Shown here in pieces: positions 5,706 through 11,264 of a DNA stretch of 11,264 nucleotides; positions within the stretch are counted from its first letter, which is position 1; every line of letters starts with the position of its first letter. The stretch lies in NCBI RefSeq assembly GCF_015062905.1, contig NZ_SUTK01000046.1, positions 1 through 11,264 on the forward strand, read 5' to 3'. This DNA comes from Methanobrevibacter thaueri (GTDB lineage Archaea > Methanobacteriota > Methanobacteria > Methanobacteriales > Methanobacteriaceae). The position numbers were made by a program, and so were the translations under genes. The notes below the pieces were generated by a model. That model was given only the letters and a program-made list of their open reading frames with translations. It was not told the DNA's origin and ran no database searches.

Positions 5706-6533
5706 ATGGTTGTAAAAATAGCAATAATTAAAAGTGGAAATATCGGTACTTCTCCGGTAATTGACTTATTGTTAGATGAACGAGCTGACAGACCAAATAT
5801 TGATGTAAGAACATTTGGATCTGGAGCAAAAATGAACCCAGAACAAGTTGAAGACGTCGTACCTAAAATAGACGCTTTCGAACCTGACTTCGCAATCTTC
5901 ATCAGCCCAAACCCAGGAGCACCAGGACCTGCTAAGGCAAGGGAAATCTTATCTGAAAAAGATATTCCTGCTATTATCGTTGGTGACGCACCGGGTAAAG
6001 GCAAGAAAGATGAAATGGATGAGCAAGGATTAGGTTACATCATTGTCATGTCCGACCCAATGATTGGTGCAAAAAGAGAATGGTTAGACCCAACTGAAAT
6101 GGCAATATTTAATGCTGACATCTTAAAAGTATTAGCTGAAACCGGTGCTTTAAGATTGGTCCAAAAAAACATTGATTCCGTAATCGAACAGGCAGAAGCT
6201 GGTGAAATCGAGTTGCCTAAACTCATTGTCACTGCTGAAAAGGCTGCAGAAGCTGGCGGATTTGCAAACCCATATGCAAAAGCAAAAGCTATTGCTGCAT
6301 ATGAAATGGCAGGTGCCGTTGCAAATTTGGACATGAAAGGTTGTTTCATGACCAAAGGTTTCGAAAACTTCATCCCATTAGTGGCTGCTGCTCATGAAAT
6401 GGCTGCATGTGCTGCTAAATTAGCACAAGAAGCAAGAGAAATCGAAAAATCCAACGACACTGTTTTAAGAACCCCTCACATGAAAGAAGGAAACCTAGGT
6501 TGTAAAACTGATTTGATTAGTAAACCGGAATAA
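5706..6533 (+). CDS. mtd: F420-dependent methylenetetrahydromethanopterin dehydrogenase
   Basis: Cytoplasmic enzyme of hydrogenotrophic methanogenesis. It reversibly reduces N5,N10-methenyl-H4MPT to N5,N10-methylene-H4MPT with reduced coenzyme F420. The 275-residue product has the usual family length and needs no separate cofactor domain. Diagnostic segments are the N-terminal strand MVVKIAIIKSGNIGTSPVID, SPNPGAPGPAKARE (67-80), VGDAPGKGKKD (92-102), MSDPMIGAKREWLDPTEM (115-132) and the Ala-rich helical region around 180-245. The start at 5706 is supported by GTGAT just upstream and by the conserved N-terminus. The gene uses noticeably more C-ending codons than the ABC gene, as expected for high expression. 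The stop is 38 bases before mrtB, and the gap is T-rich but short. Co-transcription with the reductase genes is therefore possible, though an internal terminator or promoter cannot be excluded. Confidence 0.97.
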   Translation: MVVKIAIIKSGNIGTSPVIDLLLDERADRPNIDVRTFGSGAKMNPEQVEDVVPKIDAFEPDFAIFISPNPGAPGPAKAREILSEKDIPAIIVGDAPGKGKKDEMDEQGLGYIIVMSDPMIGAKREWLDPTEMAIFNADILKVLAETGALRLVQKNIDSVIEQAEAGEIELPKLIVTAEKAAEAGGFANPYAKAKAIAAYEMAGAVANLDMKGCFMTKGFENFIPLVAAAHEMAACAAKLAQEAREIEKSNDTVLRTPHMKEGNLGCKTDLISKPE

Positions 6534-6571
6534 GGTTTTCTATTTTCTTAAATTTTTTTTAGGAGGATAGT

Positions 6572-7903
6572 ATGAAAATTTATGATGATAATTTAGATTT
6601 GTACGGACCTGATGGAAAAATCCTTGAGGAATCCGTACCATTGGAATCCATTAGTCCACTTAAGAATTCGGCTATACAGGAAATGATTTATGATATTAAA
6701 AGATCTTGTGCAGTCAATTTGGCAGGTATTGAAAAAGGTTTAAAAAATGCCGCAATGGGTGGAAAAGCAACATACATTCCCGGTAGGGAATTGGATTTGG
6801 ACATTGTTGAAAATGCGGATGTAATTGCAGATAAAATTAAAAAGATTCTTCGCGTTAATGAGGATGACGACACAAACGTTGAACAAATCAATGATGGCCA
6901 ACAATTATTGGTTCAATTGCCATTTGAACGTTTAAATGTTGCTGCAGATTATTCTGTTTCAACAATGCAGACTGGTGCTGCAACCATTCAGGCCATTATT
7001 GACAGTTTTGAGGTTAACATGTTTGATGCATCAACAATCAAAACTGCTGTAATGGGGGCATATCCGAGAACTGTTGACCTTTCTGGTGCAAATATCAGTG
7101 CACTTTTAGGTCCTCCTGTGTTATTGGAAGGATTAGGATACGGTTTAAGAAACGTTATGGCAAACCATGTTGTCGCCATTACAAACAAGCAAACTTTAAA
7201 TGCCGCAGCATTATCTTCAATCATGGAACAAACTGCAATGATTGAAACTGGTGATGCTACAGGAGCGTTTGAAAGAATGCATTTGTTGACAATGGCATAT
7301 AAGGGATTAAATGCGGATAATTTGGTATTTGACATAGTTAAAGAAAATGGTAAGGGAACTGTTGGAACTGTAATTCAATCTTTGGTCGGAAGGGCCATTG
7401 AAGACAATGTCATTAGGGTTGCCAAAAAGATGCCTTCTGGATATAATATGTATGAGCCTGTTGACTGGGCATTGTGGAATGCATATGCTGCTGCAGGTTT
7501 ACTTGCTGCCGTCATTGTTAATGTAGGGGCTGCAAGAGCTGCTCAAGGTGTAGCTTCAACAGTATTATATTATAATGACATGTTGGAATATGAGACAGGC
7601 CTTCCAGGGGTAGATTATGGTAGAACTGAAGGTGTAGGTGTAGGATTTAGTTTCTTCTCCCATTCAATTTATGGTGGTGGGGGACCGGGTACCTTCCACG
7701 GAAACCACGTAGTAACAAGACATGCAAAAGGAACTGCAATTCCTTGTGCATCAGCTGCAATGTGTTTGGATGCAGGAACTCAGATGTTTTCAGTTCAAAG
7801 AACATCTGCATTAATTGGAATTGTATATGGTACTATTGACAATCTCAGAAACCCAATTCCAAATGTGGCCAAGGTTGCAGGAGAAATTAAAGATAAAATT
7901 TAA
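6572..7903 (+). CDS. mrtB: Methyl-coenzyme M reductase II, beta subunit
   Basis: Beta subunit of the (alpha-beta-gamma)2 methyl-coenzyme M reductase, the cytoplasmic nickel enzyme that converts methyl-CoM and coenzyme B to methane and the CoM-S-S-CoB heterodisulfide. The product has 443 residues, the usual length. Y367 in HSIYGGGGPG and H379 in TFHGNH fall at the same numbers as the beta Tyr367 and His379 that line the substrate channel and bind CoB in the Methanothermobacter marburgensis enzyme. A strong ribosome binding site AGGAGG (6561-6566) lies five bases before the ATG. This gene opens a B-D-G-A cluster; the stop codon overlaps the ribosome binding site of the D gene. Assignment to isoenzyme II rests on the absence of a C gene and on the neighbours, not on this sequence alone. 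If isoenzyme II is wrong, the name would be mcrB. Confidence 0.93.
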   Translation: MKIYDDNLDLYGPDGKILEESVPLESISPLKNSAIQEMIYDIKRSCAVNLAGIEKGLKNAAMGGKATYIPGRELDLDIVENADVIADKIKKILRVNEDDDTNVEQINDGQQLLVQLPFERLNVAADYSVSTMQTGAATIQAIIDSFEVNMFDASTIKTAVMGAYPRTVDLSGANISALLGPPVLLEGLGYGLRNVMANHVVAITNKQTLNAAALSSIMEQTAMIETGDATGAFERMHLLTMAYKGLNADNLVFDIVKENGKGTVGTVIQSLVGRAIEDNVIRVAKKMPSGYNMYEPVDWALWNAYAAAGLLAAVIVNVGAARAAQGVASTVLYYNDMLEYETGLPGVDYGRTEGVGVGFSFFSHSIYGGGGPGTFHGNHVVTRHAKGTAIPCASAAMCLDAGTQMFSVQRTSALIGIVYGTIDNLRNPIPNVAKVAGEIKDKI

Positions 7904-7907
7904 GGTG
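7903..7907 (+). promoter_or_regulatory. Ribosome binding site fixing the mrtD start
   Basis: AGGTG overlaps the last base of the mrtB stop codon and sits six bases before the ATG at 7914. This supports 7914 as the start, rather than upstream in-frame ATGs inside mrtB. Confidence 0.7.
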
Positions 7908-7913
7908 TTTTTC

Positions 7914-8408
7914 ATGGATGAATCAAAACAAGTTAATGTAATTGATATTAAGATCATTCCAAATAGATTTTTAAAACCAGACACCAGTGAAAGAATTCTA
8001 AATGAAATATATGAATTGGAAGGGAATATGAGGGTATTGATACATGGCCCGTCACTTCCTAAAAAGGTATTTTATGGTCCGGGTAAAGGTCATGAAGTAA
8101 ATCATACGGACAGAAAAACAATTCAGGTTAAGGGAAATGATGTGGATTTAAGAATAATGGTTGGAGATATCATTATAACTGTGGATATTACTAAATTCAA
8201 CGATTTCATGGAAAAATTACAGGATATTTTAGATGAAAACATTCCATGTGATTTTACCGTATTGGTTGGAAGATTCACTCGAATAAAAAGCACAATTTCC
8301 GATTACTTGAAATATGGTGAAAGTTTTGAAAATCACATTGACAAACGTTACATTGGTTTAGTTGATTCTAGTGCACGAAGTTCTGAAACGGTAAAAGTTA
8401 TAAAATAA
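7914..8408 (+). CDS. mrtD: Methyl-coenzyme M reductase operon protein D
   Basis: McrD/MrtD family protein of 164 residues, encoded in nearly all MCR operons but not part of the purified enzyme. Reported association with inactive MCR suggests a role in assembly or cofactor loading, but the exact function is unsettled. The family is recognised from the N-terminal IDIKIIPNRFLKPDTSERIL, HGPSLPKKVFYGPGKGHEVNH in the middle, the strand DLRIMVGDIIITVD and the C-terminal VLVGRFTRIKSTISDYLKYG. The frame is open back to 7815, but that would overlap mrtB by 89 bases. The start at 7914 leaves a 10-base gap and has a correctly placed AGGTG. The stop is 15 bases before mrtG, so the two are surely co-transcribed. 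No McrC gene follows, unlike the housekeeping mcrBDCGA arrangement. Confidence 0.93.
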   Translation: MDESKQVNVIDIKIIPNRFLKPDTSERILNEIYELEGNMRVLIHGPSLPKKVFYGPGKGHEVNHTDRKTIQVKGNDVDLRIMVGDIIITVDITKFNDFMEKLQDILDENIPCDFTVLVGRFTRIKSTISDYLKYGESFENHIDKRYIGLVDSSARSSETVKVIK

Positions 8409-8423
8409 TTTTATGGTGAATTT

Positions 8424-9218
8424 ATGACATATGAAGCACAATTTGGCCCTGGTGAAACAAAAATTGCTGAAAATAGAAGAAAGCACATGAACCCAGAGCA
8501 TAAATTTAAAAAGATAAGGGAAGTCTCTGACGAGGGTATTGTAAAAATATTAGGTCATAGAAATCCTGGTGAAAGTTATAAAACAGTTCATCCACCATTA
8601 GCTGAAATGGAAGATGATGGGGATATTATTAAAAGTATTGTAGAACCTACTCCTGGTGCCGCAGAAGGTATTAGGGTCAGGTATATTCAATTTGCTGATT
8701 CAATGTACAATGCTCCGGCACAGCCTTATGATAGGGCAAGAACTTACATGTGGAGATATAGGGGAGTGGATACAGGTACATTATCCGGAAGACAGGTTAT
8801 TGAAATAAGAGAACAAGATTTAGAAAAAATTTCTAAGGAATTAATTGAAACTGATATCTTTGACCCTGCAAGATCAGGTATGAGGGGAGCAACAGTGCAT
8901 GGACACTCATTAAGATTGGATGAAAACGGTTTGATGTTTGATGGTCTTCAAAGATACATCTTCAATGAGGAAGATGGGCATGTTTATTATGTTAAAGACC
9001 AAGTGGGTCGTCCATTGGATGAAACTGTTGATGTCGGTGCACCTTTGGATGAGGAGTATCTGAAGGAAATCACAACTATTTACAGGGAAGATAATGTCGG
9101 TATGAGACAAGATAAGGAAGCACTTGATGTCGTTGAAAATATTCATACAGCACGTACCAAAGGCGGATATGGGTTAGGAGTATTTTCTAAAGATTTGAAA
9201 AAGAAATTAGGTGAATAA
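8424..9218 (+). CDS. mrtG: Methyl-coenzyme M reductase II, gamma subunit
   Basis: Gamma subunit of the nickel-F430 reductase, contributing to the active-site cavity together with alpha and beta. Conserved blocks are RYIQFADSMYNAPAQPYDRA (86-105), RGVDTGTLSGRQVIEIRE (113-130) with R123 matching the CoM-contacting gamma Arg120 of M. marburgensis, and VHGHSLRLDENGLMFDGLQR (158-177), which lies near F430. The 264-residue length is longer than the roughly 249 residues of the M. marburgensis isoenzyme I gamma chain and close to that of its isoenzyme II, which supports the mrt assignment. The extra length is mostly C-terminal (about 233-264). GGTGA (8415-8419) lies four bases before the ATG. The last codons contain the ribosome binding site for mrtA and the stop is one base before the mrtA ATG, suggesting tight translational coupling of gamma and alpha. 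Confidence 0.95.
   Translation: MTYEAQFGPGETKIAENRRKHMNPEHKFKKIREVSDEGIVKILGHRNPGESYKTVHPPLAEMEDDGDIIKSIVEPTPGAAEGIRVRYIQFADSMYNAPAQPYDRARTYMWRYRGVDTGTLSGRQVIEIREQDLEKISKELIETDIFDPARSGMRGATVHGHSLRLDENGLMFDGLQRYIFNEEDGHVYYVKDQVGRPLDETVDVGAPLDEEYLKEITTIYREDNVGMRQDKEALDVVENIHTARTKGGYGLGVFSKDLKKKLGE
9209..9214 (+). promoter_or_regulatory. Ribosome binding site fixing the mrtA start
   Basis: AGGTGA lies inside the last codons of mrtG and five bases before the ATG at 9220. Its GTG (9211) is in frame with mrtA but is part of this site, so it is not the start codon. Confidence 0.75.
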
Positions 9219-9219
9219 A

Positions 9220-10875
9220 ATGGCTTTGGAAGATAAAAAATTTTTAGAAGCTTTAAATAATAAGTTTAAAGGAGAAGACCAGGAAAGTGATCACACCAGT
9301 TTCTACTGCTTTGATGGATGGAAGCAATCTGAAAGAAAAAGAGAATTCAACGATGCAGCTGAAAAGCTAGCTAAAGAAAGAAACATGCCTTTCTATAATC
9401 CAGACATTGGAGTGCCTTTAGGTCAAAGGCAATTGATGGCATATAAAATCTCAGGCACTGAGGATTATGTTGAAGGTGACGACTTACACTTCTGTAACAA
9501 CTCAGCTATCCAACAATTGGTGGATGATATTAAAAGAACCATTATCGTGGGAATGGATACAGCTCACTCAGTATTGCAAGAAAGATTGGGTGTTGAAGTA
9601 ACTCCAGAAACAATCAACGAGTATATGGAAAACATTAACCACGCACTTCCAGGAGGAGCAGTAGTTCAAGAACACATGGTTGAAGTGCATCCTGGTCTTG
9701 TAGACGATTGTTATGCTAAAATCTTCACAGGTAATGATGATTTGGCTGATGAATTGGATAAAAGAGTGTTAATTGACATTAACAAAGAGTTTCCGGAAGA
9801 TCAAGCGGAAATGCTTAAAAAGTACGTTGGAAATAAAACATACCAGGTAAGTAAAGTTCCTACACTTGTCGTAAGAGCTTGTGACGGAGGTACCGTTTCA
9901 AGATGGTCAGCTATGCAAATTGGTATGAGTTTCATTAATGCATATAAATTATGTGCAGGTGAAGCAGCTATTGCAGACTTTTCATATGCTGCAAAACACG
10001 CTGACGTTATTGGTATGGCAGCATTTTTGCCTGCTAGACGTGCAAGAGGTCCTAATGAACCTGGTGGTGTGGCATTCGGTACATTGGCTGATATTGTTCA
10101 AACCTCAAGAATTTCCAATGATCCTGCTGAGATAACTTTAGAGGTTATTGCTGCTGGTGCGGCATTATATGATCAAGTATGGCTCGGCTCATACATGTCC
10201 GGAGGAGTGGGATTCACCCAATACGCTAGTGCAACATATACTGATGATATCTTAGATGACTTTATCTATTATGGTATGGACTATGTGGAAGATAACTATG
10301 GATTGTGTCAGGCAGAATTAAGTATGGATACAGTACGTGACATTTCCACTGAAGTGACCCTTTATGGATTGGAACAATATGAGATACCTACACTCTTGGA
10401 AACACACTTTGGTGGTTCACAAAGGGCATCTGTGGTATCTGCAGCGGCAGGTTGTTCTGCGGCTTTTGCTACAGGAAATTCAAATGCCGGTGTAAACGGT
10501 TGGTATTTAAGTATGATTTTGCATAAAGAAGCTCATTCCAGACTTGGATTTTATGGTTATGACTTACAAGATCAGGCCGGTGCGGCCAATTCTTTATCAG
10601 TTAGAAGTGATGAAGGTTTAATTCATGAATTAAGAGGGCCTAACTATCCGAACTATGCAATGAATGTAGGTCACCAACCAGAATATGCAGGAATTGCCCA
10701 AGCGCCTCATGCCGCAAGAGGAGATGCATTCTGTACAAATCCTCTAATTAAAATCGCTTTCGCAGACGATAATAATACATTCGATTTCAGACATGTGAGA
10801 AAAGAAATCGCTAAAGGAGCTTTAAGGGAATTCATGCCATCTGGTGAAAGAGATATTATTATCCCATCAAGATAA
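9220..10875 (+). CDS. mrtA: Methyl-coenzyme M reductase II, alpha subunit, with Ala at the S-methylcysteine site
   Basis: Catalytic alpha subunit (551 residues) binding nickel coenzyme F430. Compared with M. marburgensis numbering from memory: Q150 (axial Ni ligand Gln147) in AVVQEHM; K259-H260 (Lys256, 1-methyl-His257) in YAAKH; R273-R274 (Arg270, 5-methyl-Arg271) in PARRARGPNEPGG; Y335 (Tyr333) in GGVGFTQYASATYTDD; Q401 (2-methyl-Gln400) in HFGGSQRAS; G446 (thioglycine 445) and D451 (Asp450) in FYGYDLQDQ. The position of S-methyl-Cys452 is A453 (codon GCC; DQAGAANS instead of DQCGA). The catalytic set is otherwise complete and there is no frameshift, so an active enzyme is expected. The start at 9220 is chosen over GTG at 9211 because that triplet lies in the AGGTGA site. 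Last gene of the cluster; T-rich DNA follows. Confidence 0.96.
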   Translation: MALEDKKFLEALNNKFKGEDQESDHTSFYCFDGWKQSERKREFNDAAEKLAKERNMPFYNPDIGVPLGQRQLMAYKISGTEDYVEGDDLHFCNNSAIQQLVDDIKRTIIVGMDTAHSVLQERLGVEVTPETINEYMENINHALPGGAVVQEHMVEVHPGLVDDCYAKIFTGNDDLADELDKRVLIDINKEFPEDQAEMLKKYVGNKTYQVSKVPTLVVRACDGGTVSRWSAMQIGMSFINAYKLCAGEAAIADFSYAAKHADVIGMAAFLPARRARGPNEPGGVAFGTLADIVQTSRISNDPAEITLEVIAAGAALYDQVWLGSYMSGGVGFTQYASATYTDDILDDFIYYGMDYVEDNYGLCQAELSMDTVRDISTEVTLYGLEQYEIPTLLETHFGGSQRASVVSAAAGCSAAFATGNSNAGVNGWYLSMILHKEAHSRLGFYGYDLQDQAGAANSLSVRSDEGLIHELRGPNYPNYAMNVGHQPEYAGIAQAPHAARGDAFCTNPLIKIAFADDNNTFDFRHVRKEIAKGALREFMPSGERDIIIPSR

Positions 10876-10926
10876 TTTTATCTCTTTTTATTTTTTTATT
10901 TTCACTATTTTTTAAATTTTTTGTAA
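10876..10926 (+). terminator. T-rich terminator after mrtA
   Basis: Several T runs (five, seven, six and six) follow the mrtA stop codon within about 45 bases, with no strong hairpin. This is the common archaeal termination signal and fits mrtA being the last gene of the transcript. Confidence 0.6.
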
Positions 10927-10969
10927 TTTTAATGTAGCCTATAGTAAGAAAACAGGTATAAGTACATTA

Positions 10970-11080
10970 TATTTTGTATAGTATACGGGCAAAATCCATT
11001 TTTCAAAGTTTTTTAAATTAATAAAACAATATTTTTATTTAATTTTACTTTTAATCTATTATAATATGGGTGAGAAGGGC
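10970..11080 (+). repeat. Conserved leader of transglutaminase-like gene, copy 2
   Basis: The first 23 bases (10970-10992, ending in GTATAGTATACGGGCAA) are identical to 4227-4249, and from 10980 onward the leader aligns with 1139-1239. It contains T/A-rich TATA-like DNA (around 11008-11030) and GGGTGAGA (11068-11075) as a possible ribosome binding site for the ATG at 11081. The palindromic GTATAGTATAC upstream could bind a regulator or be a promoter element. Confidence 0.7.
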
Positions 11081-11264
11081 ATGGAAGAATATTTGATGGA
11101 AACACCAAGCATTGATTACATGAATCCTCTTTTTCAGGATAAGGTTCGGGAATTGATGAATCAATCTGAAGATAATCTGGATTATATAAAACGATGTTAC
11201 ATCTTTGTTAGGGATGAAATTTCTCATTCATGGGACATTAAAACAGATGTGGTTTCAAGAACTG
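11081..11264 (+). CDS. Transglutaminase-like domain protein, 3' end cut by window
   Basis: The first 61 codons are open: MEEYLMETPSIDYMNPLFQD, then KVRELMNQSEDNLDYIKRCY, then IFVRDEISHSWDIKTDVVSR and T. This matches the start of the broken gene at 1240 almost residue for residue. The pseudogene shows what should follow: KTGIC with a catalytic Cys, then a His and an Asp, the transglutaminase-like cysteine hydrolase arrangement. FVRDEISHSWDI followed by a VVSRTASEVL-type segment is typical of these small methanogen proteins. There is no signal peptide, so the product is probably cytoplasmic. The catalytic residues lie beyond the window, so intactness cannot be confirmed. Cellular substrate unknown. 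Confidence 0.75.
   Translation, partial: MEEYLMETPSIDYMNPLFQDKVRELMNQSEDNLDYIKRCYIFVRDEISHSWDIKTDVVSRT

Noticed and set aside
5630..6004. Minus-strand frames opposite mtd and the mrt genes (also 6035-6373, 6688-6891, 6988-7335 and 8910-9146)
   Set aside because: They are shadows of strongly conserved coding sequences on the + strand and have no independent support.
7815..7913. Longer mrtD starting at an in-frame ATG inside mrtB
   Set aside because: It would overlap mrtB by 89 bases; the family N-terminus and AGGTG both point to 7914.
8409..8423. A hidden mcrC gene between D and G
   Set aside because: Only 15 bases separate the two genes, so no C gene is present in this cluster.
9211..9219. 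GTG start for mrtA three codons upstream of the ATG
   Set aside because: The GTG is part of the AGGTGA ribosome binding site, which is correctly spaced for the ATG at 9220.

Overview
This window comes from an AT-rich methanogenic archaeon of the order Methanobacteriales, most probably Methanobrevibacter or a close relative. The evidence is an archaeal transcription factor B gene, F420-dependent methylene-H4MPT dehydrogenase, a full set of methyl-coenzyme M reductase genes, T-rich intergenic regions and GGTGA-type ribosome binding sites. All intact genes lie on the + strand.

Layout: (1) 2-916 is TFB, missing only its first few codons. (2) 1004-1156 is a GC-rich island with long-range complementary segments, read here as an unidentified structured RNA. 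(3) 1139-1663 is a conserved leader followed by a frameshifted transglutaminase-like pseudogene; its intact-looking paralogue with the same leader enters at the right edge (10970-11264). (4) 1747-3723 is an ABC exporter relic in which two membrane domains are fused and both ATPase domains are missing. (5) 3724-5705 is about 2 kb of decayed DNA. It holds the N-terminal remnant of a transposase (minus strand), a 17-bp inverted repeat, copies of a GTATAGTATACGGGCAA element, a decayed gene of unknown family, and a strong palindrome. (6) 5706-10875 is the methanogenesis cluster: mtd followed by four closely spaced genes in the order B-D-G-A.

The B-D-G-A order without a C gene, the 264-residue gamma subunit and the adjacent mtd identify the cluster as MCR isoenzyme II (mrtBDGA) rather than the housekeeping mcrBDCGA. 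Mtd reduces methenyl-H4MPT to methylene-H4MPT with F420H2, and the MCR alpha, beta and gamma subunits catalyse the final methane-forming step. Placing both together fits an energy module used when H2 is plentiful, as described for Methanothermobacter.

Points deserving a second look are the putative RNA; the double-TMD ABC protein without ATPase domains; the alanine in MrtA where other MCRs carry S-methylcysteine; and the transglutaminase-leader repeats that flank the mtd-mrt block in direct orientation. No CRISPR array, tRNA or rRNA was seen.
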